Positions 57,095 to 64,000 of a DNA stretch of 64,000 nt are shown piece by piece. How positions within the stretch are numbered: position 1 is the first letter of the stretch; every line of letters begins with the position of its first letter. A program made the translations under genes and the position numbers. Under the pieces are notes generated by a model that had not been told where the DNA came from, did not search any database, and saw nothing but the letters and a program-made list of their open reading frames with translations. Source of the stretch: Streptomyces roseolus. GTDB lineage: Bacteria; Actinomycetota; Actinomycetes; Streptomycetales; Streptomycetaceae. The stretch is from assembly GCF_014649855.1 (NCBI RefSeq), contig NZ_BMTV01000028.1, positions 51,343 to 115,342 of the forward strand. Reading direction: 5' to 3'.

Positions 57095-58753
57095 ATGACC
57101 TACGCCATCACCCAGACCTGCTGCTCCGACGCCACCTGCGTCGCCGTCTGCCCGGTCAACTGCATCCACCCGACGCCCGAGGAGCCGGACTTCGGCACCA
57201 CCGAGATGCTCTACATCGACCCGAAGAGCTGCATCGACTGCGGCGCCTGCGCCGACGCCTGCCCGGTGGACGCGATCTTCCCGGTCGACCGGCTCACCGA
57301 ACCCCTGAAGCGGTACGAGGCGATCAACGCCGCCCACTTCGAGGGCCGCGAACCCGCCCCCGTCCTCGCCTCCCCCACCTTCCACCCCTGGGGCGAGCCC
57401 TCCTTCGGCCGCTCGCTGCCCTCCGACTTCGCCCCGATCCGGGTCGCCGTCGTCGGCACGGGACCGGCCGGCATGTACGCCGCCGAGGACCTGCTCCTGC
57501 ACACCAACGCCGAGGTCACCCTCATCGACCGGCTCCCGGTCGCCGGCGGCCTGGTCCGCTACGGCGTGGCCCCCGACCACCCGGGCACCAAGGGCGCGGG
57601 CGACAGCCTCGCCCGCTTCCACACCCACCCCCGGGCCACCGTCCGGCTCGGCGTGGAGATCGGCAAGGACGTCACCCCCGAGGAGCTGGCCGCCCACCAC
57701 GACGCGGTCGTGTACGCGGTCGGTGCCCCGTCCGACCGCCGCCTCGGCATCCCCGGCGAGGACCTGCCCGGCAGCCTCTCCGCGACCTCCCTCGTCTCCT
57801 GGTACAACGCCCACCCGGAGACCGCACCCGGGGCCGTCGCCCTCGGCGCCACCGAGCGGGTCGTGATCGTCGGCACCGGCAACGTCGCCCTGGACGTGGC
57901 CCGCATCCTCGTCTCCGATCCGGCCGCCCTCGCCGGCACCGACATCGCCGACCACGCGCTCGCCGCCCTGCGCGGCTCCCGGGTCCGCGAGGTGGTGCTG
58001 CTCGGCCGGCGCGGTCCCGAGGACGCCGCGTACACCGCCTCCGAACTCCTCGCCCTCGGCCACCTCCCCGGCGTCGACCTCGTCGTCGACACCCACGACC
58101 CCCGGATCGCCGCGGCCATCGACGCGGCGGCCCCGGGCGACAAGGCCGCCCTCCTCAAGGACACCGCCCGCGAGACGGTCGACTGGACCGCCGGCCCCGG
58201 CGCCGGCCGCCGCCGGATCGTCCTCCGCTTCCACTCGGCCCCCGAGGAAGCCCTCGGCGAGGACGCGGTCCGCGCGGTCCGGGCCGGCGGCCCCGGGGGC
58301 AGCGTCGACATCCCGGCCGGCCTCCTCGTGCGGGCCGTCGGCTACCGGGGCGTACCGCTCGCCGGGCTGCCCTTCGACGAGACCACCGGCACCGTCCCGC
58401 ACACCGCCGGCCGCGTCGACGGCATGACCGGCACCTACGTCGTCGGCTGGATCAAGCGCGGCCCCTCCGGCGGCATCGGCGCCAACCGCGCCTGCGCGGC
58501 GGAGACCGTCGGCAGCCTGCTCGCCGACGCGGTCGACGGCCGCCTCCCGAAGCCGACGGGCTCCGCGAAGGCCTTCGCCCGCCTCGCCCGCGGCCGCACC
58601 GGGCGGCTCGTCGACGCCCGCGGCCTCGCCGCGATCGACCGGGCCGAGCGCGCCCGGGGCGCGGCGACGGGCCGGCCGCGCGTCAAGCTCGCGACGGTCC
58701 CCGAACTGGTCGCGGCGGCCCGCCGCGGCCGGCTGCGCGGGCCCGTGGGCTGA
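57095..58753 (+). CDS. ferredoxin-NADP reductase with N-terminal ferredoxin domain
   Basis: This 552-residue fusion has an N-terminal 7Fe/8Fe ferredoxin (residues 1-75). Cluster cysteines are in CCSDATCVAVCPVNC and CIDCGACADACPVDA. An FAD- and NADP-binding adrenodoxin-reductase-like part follows (about 105-552), with VAVVGTGPAGMYAAEDLL for FAD, VVIVGTGNVALDVARIL for NADP and the C-terminal YVVGWIKRGPSGGIGANRACA. It resembles actinobacterial FprB/FprA-type reductases. It would pass electrons from NADPH to the AurF-like diiron enzyme 71 bp upstream. The gap carries a 12-bp direct repeat (CGCGTCCGACCC twice). Confidence 0.9.
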   Translation: MTYAITQTCCSDATCVAVCPVNCIHPTPEEPDFGTTEMLYIDPKSCIDCGACADACPVDAIFPVDRLTEPLKRYEAINAAHFEGREPAPVLASPTFHPWGEPSFGRSLPSDFAPIRVAVVGTGPAGMYAAEDLLLHTNAEVTLIDRLPVAGGLVRYGVAPDHPGTKGAGDSLARFHTHPRATVRLGVEIGKDVTPEELAAHHDAVVYAVGAPSDRRLGIPGEDLPGSLSATSLVSWYNAHPETAPGAVALGATERVVIVGTGNVALDVARILVSDPAALAGTDIADHALAALRGSRVREVVLLGRRGPEDAAYTASELLALGHLPGVDLVVDTHDPRIAAAIDAAAPGDKAALLKDTARETVDWTAGPGAGRRRIVLRFHSAPEEALGEDAVRAVRAGGPGGSVDIPAGLLVRAVGYRGVPLAGLPFDETTGTVPHTAGRVDGMTGTYVVGWIKRGPSGGIGANRACAAETVGSLLADAVDGRLPKPTGSAKAFARLARGRTGRLVDARGLAAIDRAERARGAATGRPRVKLATVPELVAAARRGRLRGPVG

Positions 58754-58829
58754 CACGGACCGGGTGCGCGGGGAAGACGCACCCGAGCGGGAAGGGCATG
58801 CGGGGCGGGCGTGGGGGCACTCGCCCCGT

Positions 58830-59381
58830 ATGGCCACCGGAGACCCCGTCCGGTCCGACGACGGACGCGGAGAGAGTCGTGAGCAGCGCGCCGACCGCCG
58901 CTGGAACGAGCTCCTCCAGGAGCTGCGCGTCGCCCAGACGGGCACCCAGATCCTGTTCGGCTTCCTCGTCGCCGTCGTCTTCCAGCCGCGCTTCACCGAG
59001 CTGGGCACGACGGACCGGGTCGTCTACGTCGTGACGGTCTGCCTGGGAGCGGCGACCACGGGCGCGCTCGTCGCGCCGGTGGCGGTCCACCGGCTCGTGG
59101 CGGGGCGCCGGCTCAAACCGGAGGCGGTGTCCTGGGCGGGGCGCCTCACCCTGGTGGGGGTGGTGCTGCTCTACCTGACGATGGTGTCGACGTTCCTGCT
59201 GATCATGCGCATGGTCCTGGACGACGCGATCGCGCTGTGGCTGGTCGTCGTGATGGCGCTCTGGCTGGCGCTCTGCTGGTTCGTGGTCCCGTTCGTCGCC
59301 CGGCGCGGCGGTGCCAACGGCGGGAACGGCGACGGGGGGAACGACGGTACGCGGGACGGCTACGGCCCGTGGCCCCGCTGA
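58830..59381 (+). CDS. DUF6328-like membrane protein
   Basis: This 183-residue protein has four predicted transmembrane helices (near 45-65, 72-92, 110-133 and 140-162). They follow a charged N-terminus with RRWNELLQELRVAQTGTQILFGFLVAVVFQPRF, typical of the DUF6328 family of unknown function. The C-terminal tail is Gly/Asn-rich. ATG 58830 is chosen; its ribosome-binding site is weak and an upstream in-frame start exists at 58764. It is convergent with the Cyt-like gene. Confidence 0.82.
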   Translation: MATGDPVRSDDGRGESREQRADRRWNELLQELRVAQTGTQILFGFLVAVVFQPRFTELGTTDRVVYVVTVCLGAATTGALVAPVAVHRLVAGRRLKPEAVSWAGRLTLVGVVLLYLTMVSTFLLIMRMVLDDAIALWLVVVMALWLALCWFVVPFVARRGGANGGNGDGGNDGTRDGYGPWPR

Positions 59382-59420
59382 GGATCCGGCCCGGGACGGC
59401 GGGCCGGCGCGGTCGGCGGA

Positions 59421-60002
59421 TCAGGCCGCGACGGGAAGCGGACGCCGCAGCACGATCGCGTTGAGACCGACGGCGAACGGCGCCGCGTCGGTCAGCCCGA
59501 GCCCGAGCACCCGCTCCTTCGGCAGCTCGACGGTGACGTCCACGCAGAACGCGAGCGCGTGCAGCGCGTCACCGCCCGCGCCCTCCTCCTGGAGCGCGAA
59601 GAACAGGTCCCGGTAGTAGCGGGTGCGCTCCTCGGACTCCTCGTAGAACGACAGACCGGGCTGCCCCAGCTGCTCGCCGAGCCCCGTGAACGCGGAGACC
59701 AGCTCGCGCTCCACGGTCTCCCAGAAGCCCGCCTCCGCGCACTCGGCCGGCAGCGCCTGCCGGACGGCCTCCTTCAGCGAGAGCACCATGACGAGCAGCG
59801 GCGCGTGCTCCCTGAGCCCCCAGCCGCGCACCATCCGGACGATGGTGCTGTCCGGGACGGCGGCCGCGGCCCGGTGGATGGCCTCGAAGTCGAAATTGAC
59901 GGTGGCGGGGGCGATCGCCTCCTGGAACACCCGGTCGATCGACCGGGCCTCCTCCAGGTGGGCGGGCGCCACCTCGACGACGGTCCTGAAACTGGCGGCC
60001 AA
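59421..60002 (-). CDS. Cyt-type cytolytic delta-endotoxin-like protein
   Basis: This 193-residue protein without signal peptide resembles the Cyt toxins of Bacillus thuringiensis and volvatoxin A2. Near the N-terminus AIAPATVNFDFEAI parallels the Cyt motif SINPTTLNLDFDQA. The C-terminal half SFYEESEERTRYYRDLFFALQ, then FCVDVTVELPKERVLGLGLTD, parallels the Cyt beta-strand region (IFWDKETAHQTNYTYNILFAIQ, then VGFEIKVSAVKERVLFFTIQD). Such proteins insert beta strands into membranes and form pores. It is shorter than the B. thuringiensis protoxin. It starts at TTG 60002, chosen because GAGGAG lies 6-7 bases upstream. It is downstream of, and codirectional with, the LysR-effector-domain gene. Confidence 0.75.
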   Translation of the reverse strand: MAASFRTVVEVAPAHLEEARSIDRVFQEAIAPATVNFDFEAIHRAAAAVPDSTIVRMVRGWGLREHAPLLVMVLSLKEAVRQALPAECAEAGFWETVERELVSAFTGLGEQLGQPGLSFYEESEERTRYYRDLFFALQEEGAGGDALHALAFCVDVTVELPKERVLGLGLTDAAPFAVGLNAIVLRRPLPVAA

Positions 60003-60074
60003 AGGCTTCTCCTCTTCTCGCCGCCCACCGCGGTGGGCGCTTGATCGACAGGAGGAGTATGCCGAGGGCTCCGC

Positions 60075-60881
60075 TCAGCGGCCGCGGCGGGGCTTCCCGC
60101 CGCGCCCCGCGGCACCGCCCTTGCCCTTGGCGGGCTTCCCCGGCCGCGCCGGCTTCGCCCCGGCCGTCTTCTTCGCGCCCTTGGGAGCCGCCTTCGCCGG
60201 CTTCTGACCGGACTTCTGGACGGTCTTCTGCCCCTTCCGCTCCTCCGCGCGCCGCCCCCGGGTGCTGTTCACGGTCCGGCCCCGGACGATCCCGATGAAC
60301 TCCTCGACCAGGTCGGGCGCCTCCTCGGCCTTCGGCCAGGACAGCGCCACCCGCGACTGCGGCACGCCGGTGATCGTGCGGTACGTGAGGTCCTTGCGGT
60401 GGTGGAGCCGGGCCAGCGACTGCGGAACCACCAGCACGCCCACCCCGGCGGCGACCAGCTCGATCGCGTCGGCCGTGGTCTCCGGCCGCTGGAACGCCGG
60501 AAGGCCGGGCGGCGACGCCTCCCAGCCGAGCGTGTCGTCCAGCGGGTGCAGCACCAGCTCCTCGGCCAGGTCCCCCGGCGCCAGCTCCTCCGCGGCGGCG
60601 AAGTGGTGGTCCTTCGGCACGACCACCACGCTGGTCTCCTCGTACAGCGGGATCGCGCTCAGGTCCTCGCCGTCGACCGGCAGCCGCAGCAGCGCCGCGT
60701 CCGCACCGCCGTCCCGCAGCACCCCGGGGGCCTCTCCGGCCGTCACCTGCACCAGCGTGAGCGGCACGTCGGGCAGCCGCTGCTCCCAGGTCCGCACCCA
60801 CTTCGAGGGCGTCACACCGGGCACGAAGGCGAGCCGGAAGGCCGCGGCGTCGGGGGCGGGGGCAAGCGGGGAGTCTGTCAC
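60075..60881 (-). CDS. LysR-type substrate-binding domain protein lacking an HTH, with Lys-rich tail
   Basis: This 268-residue protein begins directly with a LysR effector-binding domain (FRLAFVPGVTPSKWVRTWEQRLPDVPLTLVQV to VEEFIGIVRGR, residues about 14-200). No N-terminal winged helix is present in frame or upstream. From about 205 on it is a Lys/Ala/Pro/Gly-rich basic tail (KGQKTVQKSGQKPAKAAPKG, PGKPAKGKGG), like histone H1 or HupS tails, which could bind nucleic acid non-specifically. It starts at GTG 60881 and is divergent from the DUF5997 gene. Confidence 0.83.
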   Translation of the reverse strand: MTDSPLAPAPDAAAFRLAFVPGVTPSKWVRTWEQRLPDVPLTLVQVTAGEAPGVLRDGGADAALLRLPVDGEDLSAIPLYEETSVVVVPKDHHFAAAEELAPGDLAEELVLHPLDDTLGWEASPPGLPAFQRPETTADAIELVAAGVGVLVVPQSLARLHHRKDLTYRTITGVPQSRVALSWPKAEEAPDLVEEFIGIVRGRTVNSTRGRRAEERKGQKTVQKSGQKPAKAAPKGAKKTAGAKPARPGKPAKGKGGAAGRGGKPRRGR

Positions 60882-60981
60882 CCCGCAAGATTACCCGCCG
60901 CTCCGCCGGCGGAGCCCGTCCGCGCAGGTCGGAGGGCGGCCGTGGTCGGAGGAGCTCCGTGTGCTCGATACCCTTGACCCC

Positions 60982-61392
60982 ATGACGTCGCACCAGAACT
61001 CCCAGACGATGAAGCCGGCCACCGCGGCCAAGAAGCTGGGTGTGTACCTCGAGGCCACCCCCGCCGATTTCCAGGAGGGCGTCGTCTCGCGCGCCGAGCT
61101 CGCCGAGCTGCAGGCGAACCCGCCGGCCTGGCTCAAGGAGCTGCGGCAGAACGGCCCGCACCCGCGCCCCGTGGTCGCCTCCAAGCTGGGCGTCTCCATC
61201 TCGGGCTTGGCCCGCGGCGGGATCACCGAGGCCCTCACCACCGAGCAGATCGAGGCCCTGAAGGCCGAGGCCCCGGAGTGGCTCGTGAAGGAGCGCGCCA
61301 CCCAGGCCGACGTCCGCAAGGAGACCGTCCGCATCAAGGAGCGCAACGCCCAGCGCGAGGCCGAGCGCGCCGCCCGCGAGCAGGGCGCCTGA
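60982..61392 (+). CDS. DUF5997 family protein
   Basis: This 136-residue basic, helical protein contains MKPATAAKKLGVYLEATPADFQEGVVSRAELAEL and RPVVASKLGVSISGLARGGITEALT. These are characteristic of the actinobacterial DUF5997 family, of unknown function. The C-terminus is a charged helix (RKETVRIKERNAQREAERAAREQ), probably coiled. TACCCT ends 7 bases before the ATG and no Shine-Dalgarno is seen, so the mRNA may be leaderless. It is divergent from the LysR-domain gene. Confidence 0.87.
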   Translation: MTSHQNSQTMKPATAAKKLGVYLEATPADFQEGVVSRAELAELQANPPAWLKELRQNGPHPRPVVASKLGVSISGLARGGITEALTTEQIEALKAEAPEWLVKERATQADVRKETVRIKERNAQREAERAAREQGA

Positions 61393-61446
61393 TCGGCTCC
61401 TGACCCACCGGCGTGGCGCGGCGCCGGACGAGGGAGGCATTCCCTC

Positions 61447-62412
61447 ATGAACGTGAAGAGCGATCCGCCCGTGGTGGCCGCCGTGGACGGCTCCGAGCAC
61501 AGTCTGCGCGCCCTGTCCTGGGCACTGGCCGAGGCGGAGGCCCTGGACGCCCCGCTCGTCGTGGCCCACGTCCGCTCCGACGCCCTCCAGCTCGGCGCGG
61601 CCAGGATCGCCTCCCTGGGCACCGAGCCGGAGCTGCGGGACACCGTCCTGGACGCGGTGCGGGCCGTGGTGGAGGAGCGGGGCCACGCGGTCCCCGTCCG
61701 GTACGAGTCCCTGGACGGCACCGTCGCCGACGTGCTGCCGGAGGCGGCCCGGGACGCCCGCCTCCTGGTGACGGGCTCACGCGGCCACGGCGGGTTCGCC
61801 GGCCTCCTCCTCGGCTCCACCGGCCGCGCCCTGGCCGCCCGCTCCCCCTGCCCGCTGGTGGTGGTCCCGCACGACGCGAGGACCGCCTCCCTGGACAGCG
61901 GCCCGGCCGCCGGCCGCGTCCTCCTCGGCCTGCATCCGGAGGAGACCCCGGACGAGGTGATCGACTTCGCCTTCGAGACGGCCGCGCTCCGCCGCGTACC
62001 CCTGGAGGCGATGACCGGGCTCCGCCTCCCGCCGAACCCGTCCGCGCTGGCCGCGGCCCCCTCCCCCGTCTTCCAGATGCCCCCGCCGCTGCCCCTCGCC
62101 GACGAGACCGAGGAGTTCCTGGCCGAGGCCCGGCGGGAGCAGGAGGTCCGGCTGCGCCCCTTCGCCGAGCGGCGTCCGGACGTCAAGCTGGTCCGCACGG
62201 TGGCTCCGGGCGACGCCGCGGGTCTCCTGGTGGACGCCTCCGCCGAGGCGGCGCTGCTGGTCGTGGGCCGGCACCACCGGCACCGCATCGCCGAACTCCT
62301 GGTGGGGTCGGTGGCGCACGCGGTGCTCCACCACGCCGCCTGTCCGGTCGCCGTCGTCCCGCCGGCGCCGAAGGGCCGGGTGTCGGCGGCGGCTGGTAGA
62401 CAGGGCACATGA
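61447..62412 (+). CDS. tandem universal stress protein (UspA family)
   Basis: This 321-residue protein has two Usp domains. The first (about 8-142) has the ATP-binding pattern VTGSRGHGGFAGLLLGSTGRALAARSPCPLVVV. The second (about 155-310) has the more degenerate VVGRHHRHRIAELLVGSVAHAVLHHAACPVAVV. Such proteins bind ATP and act in stress or dormancy. The ATG at 61447 has GGAGG 9 bases upstream. The stop overlaps the ATG of the Nudix gene (ATGA, 62409-62412). Confidence 0.92.
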   Translation: MNVKSDPPVVAAVDGSEHSLRALSWALAEAEALDAPLVVAHVRSDALQLGAARIASLGTEPELRDTVLDAVRAVVEERGHAVPVRYESLDGTVADVLPEAARDARLLVTGSRGHGGFAGLLLGSTGRALAARSPCPLVVVPHDARTASLDSGPAAGRVLLGLHPEETPDEVIDFAFETAALRRVPLEAMTGLRLPPNPSALAAAPSPVFQMPPPLPLADETEEFLAEARREQEVRLRPFAERRPDVKLVRTVAPGDAAGLLVDASAEAALLVVGRHHRHRIAELLVGSVAHAVLHHAACPVAVVPPAPKGRVSAAAGRQGT

Positions 62413-62918
62413 CGCCTGACGTGTACGCCTCCGATCCCGCCGCCGCCTCCCGCAACACCCGCCCGCCGGCCCCCCGCGCCGCCCTGGGCGCCGGGATCGT
62501 CGTCCTCGACGGCGACGGCCGGGTCCTGCTCGGCCTGGACCGCTCGGGCGTCTGGGAGCTCCCCGGCGGCGGGGTGGAGCCGGGCGAGTCCATCGAGGAG
62601 GCCGCGGCCCGCGAGCTGTCCGAGGAGACCACGCTCGTCGCGGACCCCGGCGATGTCGAGGTCATCGGCCTGCTCCTCGACACGGTGACGTCCTCGGAGC
62701 TGACACGGCTGACGGCGGCGACGGTGGTCCGCGCCTTCGCGGGCACGCCGGCCGTGGCGGAGCCCGCGAAGATCGAGTGCTGGCGCTGGACCTCCCCCGA
62801 CGAGCTGCCGAAGGCCCTGTTCCTGCCGTCCGCGCAGGTCCTCGCCGCCTGGCGCCCGGACCTGGACCTGCCGAGGGCGCCGTTCCACCGCTACGGCCTC
62901 ACCCGGCTCCCGCACTGA
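62409..62918 (+). CDS. Nudix hydrolase
   Basis: This 169-residue protein has a complete Nudix box, GVEPGESIEE followed by AAARELSEETT (about residues 58-79), with the REx2EE metal-binding glutamates. It hydrolyses nucleoside diphosphates linked to another group. A beta-rich core starts at GAGIVVLDGDGRVLLGLDRSGVWELPGG. It overlaps the stop of the universal stress gene by 4 bases, so translation is coupled and both probably respond to the same stress. Confidence 0.93.
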   Translation: MTPDVYASDPAAASRNTRPPAPRAALGAGIVVLDGDGRVLLGLDRSGVWELPGGGVEPGESIEEAAARELSEETTLVADPGDVEVIGLLLDTVTSSELTRLTAATVVRAFAGTPAVAEPAKIECWRWTSPDELPKALFLPSAQVLAAWRPDLDLPRAPFHRYGLTRLPH

Positions 62919-63020
62919 GCGCGCCCGCGCGCCACCGCGCGGGCCGGGCCGGTCGTGACTAGCGTGGTCAAAGGCCCCGAGCCACGCACAACGTCACCGA
63001 TCGGAAGCGAGAGTCTCGTC

Positions 63021-63818
63021 ATGGCCGCACGACCCGAGGGCACCCCGGTCTGGACCGACGCGATGTTCACCGACGCCGAGGGCGCCAAGACCTTCTACGC
63101 CGATGTGCTGGGCTGGACGTTCGGCGAGGCGTCGACGGAATTCGGCAACTACACCCAGGCGTACAAGAACGGCAAGGCGGTCGCCGCCATCGTCCCGCCG
63201 ATGCCCGGCGGCGACGCCCCGCCGCAGTCCGCCTGGTGTCTCTACTTCGCCTCGGACGACGTCACCGCCACGGCGGAGAAGATCCGGGCGGCGGGCGGCG
63301 CGATCCTGATGGAGCCGATGCGGGTGGGCGACTTCGGCTCGATGTGCATCGCGTCGGACCCGGCGGGCGTGGTCTTCGGCCTGTGGCAGTCCGGCGTCCA
63401 CGAGGGCTTCGAGCTCGAAGGGGAGTCCGGCTCCTACGTCTGGGCCGAGGTCTTCACCCGCCGGCCCGAGGCGTCGGATCCCTTCTTCGCCGATGTCTTC
63501 GGCTACCGCACGAAGAGGATGACCGGCGAGGACATGGACTACAAGGTCTTCGACCTGGGCGGCGACCCGCTCCTCGGCCGGATGAGGATGGCCCCCGACG
63601 ACTTCCCCCCGGGGGTCCCCGACTACATCCAGATCTACTTCGCCGTCGACAACTGCGACCTGGCCGTCACCGCGGCCGAACGCCTCGGCGGCCGCAAGAT
63701 CTTCGGTCCCACGGACAGCCCCTTCGGCCGCTTCGCCTCCCTCCTCGACCCGCAGGGCGCCGCGTTCTCGGTGATCGACGTCCGGACGACGATCGGCGAG
63801 GTGCCGCCCATGGAGTGA
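63021..63818 (+). CDS. two-domain VOC family protein
   Basis: This 265-residue protein has two VOC units: residues about 8-128 (PVWTDAMFTDAEGAKTFYADVLGWTF to VVFGLWQ) and 138-262 (YVWAEVFTRRPEASDPFFADVFGYRT to AAFSVIDV). It has the same arrangement as the protein at 46858-47679. The function is unknown; relatives are annotated as hydroxylase-like or glyoxalase-like. The ATG at 63021 has GGAAGCGAGAG upstream at a loose distance. It reads toward the rRNA operon, and the terminator at 63938-63968 probably stops both. Confidence 0.88.
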   Translation: MAARPEGTPVWTDAMFTDAEGAKTFYADVLGWTFGEASTEFGNYTQAYKNGKAVAAIVPPMPGGDAPPQSAWCLYFASDDVTATAEKIRAAGGAILMEPMRVGDFGSMCIASDPAGVVFGLWQSGVHEGFELEGESGSYVWAEVFTRRPEASDPFFADVFGYRTKRMTGEDMDYKVFDLGGDPLLGRMRMAPDDFPPGVPDYIQIYFAVDNCDLAVTAAERLGGRKIFGPTDSPFGRFASLLDPQGAAFSVIDVRTTIGEVPPME

Positions 63819-63937
63819 CCCGGAGGACCGGCCCCGGGCTCAGACGGCGACCGCACGTCGCTCTCCCACACAGGGAAACGCCCCGCATTTCATGGGCACT
63901 TCACAGGGCGGAAAAAGCGCCCCTCCGTGAACGCGGA

Positions 63938-63968
63938 AAAGCCCCGCACCACAAGGGTGCGGGGCTTT
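63938..63968 (-). terminator. rRNA operon terminator
   Basis: Arms 63938-63950 and 63956-63968 form a perfect 13-bp stem with a 5-base loop. On the minus strand it is followed by TTTTCC and lies 12 bases after the 5S rRNA end. It is also followed by TTTCCC on the plus strand, so it can act in both directions. Confidence 0.88.
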
Positions 63969-63979
63969 CCCACAATAAT

Positions 63980-64000
63980 TGTTCGGCGGCGTCCTACTCT
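63980..64000 (-). rRNA. rrf: 5S ribosomal RNA, 3' end (partial)
   Basis: On the minus strand the last bases read AGAGTAGGACGCCGCCGAAC, the conserved 3' end of actinobacterial 5S rRNA. The gene continues beyond the right edge of the window. The 23S and 16S genes are expected further right, read toward this point. The exact mature end may be off by one or two bases. Confidence 0.88.

Noticed and set aside
1..64000. CRISPR arrays, insertion sequences and integrated elements
   Set aside because: No spaced direct repeats of CRISPR type, no transposase or integrase gene, and no terminal inverted repeats with target duplications were seen.

Overview
The window is high-GC DNA with third-codon G/C preference throughout. 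It carries many GTG and a few TTG starts, overlapping stop/start pairs, and several secreted enzymes with signal peptides and Pro-Thr linkers. Together these point to a Streptomyces (or very close actinomycete) chromosome. The last ~20 bases match the 3' end of an actinobacterial 5S rRNA on the minus strand, so an rRNA operon lies just to the right.

Layout. 0-9.8 kb: an ABC exporter, an alpha/beta hydrolase whose 3' end lies in a 29-bp perfect hairpin, a vertebrate-like glycine amidinotransferase, KatG, a small secreted protein, a ROK regulator, an SRPBCC protein and an AhpD-like protein preceded by a short coupled ORF. 10-19 kb: a SulP-STAS transporter, a MazG-like protein, a VOC protein, a secreted PL1 pectate lyase, a wrecked arginine deiminase gene, a secreted adenosine deaminase-like protein, lactate 2-monooxygenase and a phosphotransferase. 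19-24 kb: a DapDC-like decarboxylase coupled to a small SAV_915-like protein, an unknown protein, and a beta-carbonic anhydrase overlapping a Sua5/TsaC-type threonylcarbamoyl-AMP synthase.

24.1-26.6 kb holds the most unusual locus. A promoter (TTGCCC-17-TAGGGT) sits just upstream of a complete tRNA-like cloverleaf with a CCG anticodon. All its stems pair perfectly, but both elbow loops are non-canonical. The ATG of an 801-residue unrecognised protein follows three bases after the discriminator position and has no Shine-Dalgarno sequence.

26.7-37 kb: a Tat-type subtilase, a RidA protein, an ArsR/MFS pair with His/Asp-rich segments (probable metal efflux), a STAS protein, an Eis-like acetyltransferase, a MarR/blasticidin-S-deaminase-like pair and a secreted PL9 pectate lyase. 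The PL1 and PL9 genes, 22 kb apart, share a LacI-type operator (GAAAGCGCTTTC) just downstream of similar promoters, so they probably form one pectin regulon. 37-50 kb is rich in regulators beside their likely targets: a tandem IclR, TetR next to an amidohydrolase, MerR next to a double hydrolase, a GntR-ferredoxin deletion chimera ahead of an orphan binding lipoprotein, and a MarR/MFS pair separated by four 18-bp tandem repeats.

50-64 kb: a secreted metallopeptidase, a starch-degrading amylase with CBM25-like modules, a subtilase with a P-domain, an AurF-type diiron oxygenase with a fused ferredoxin-NADP reductase behind two abutting 25-bp operators, a Cyt-type cytolysin-like protein, a LysR effector domain without HTH, a universal stress/Nudix pair, a VOC protein and the rRNA operon end. 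All assignments come from reading the sequence by eye; no searches were run.
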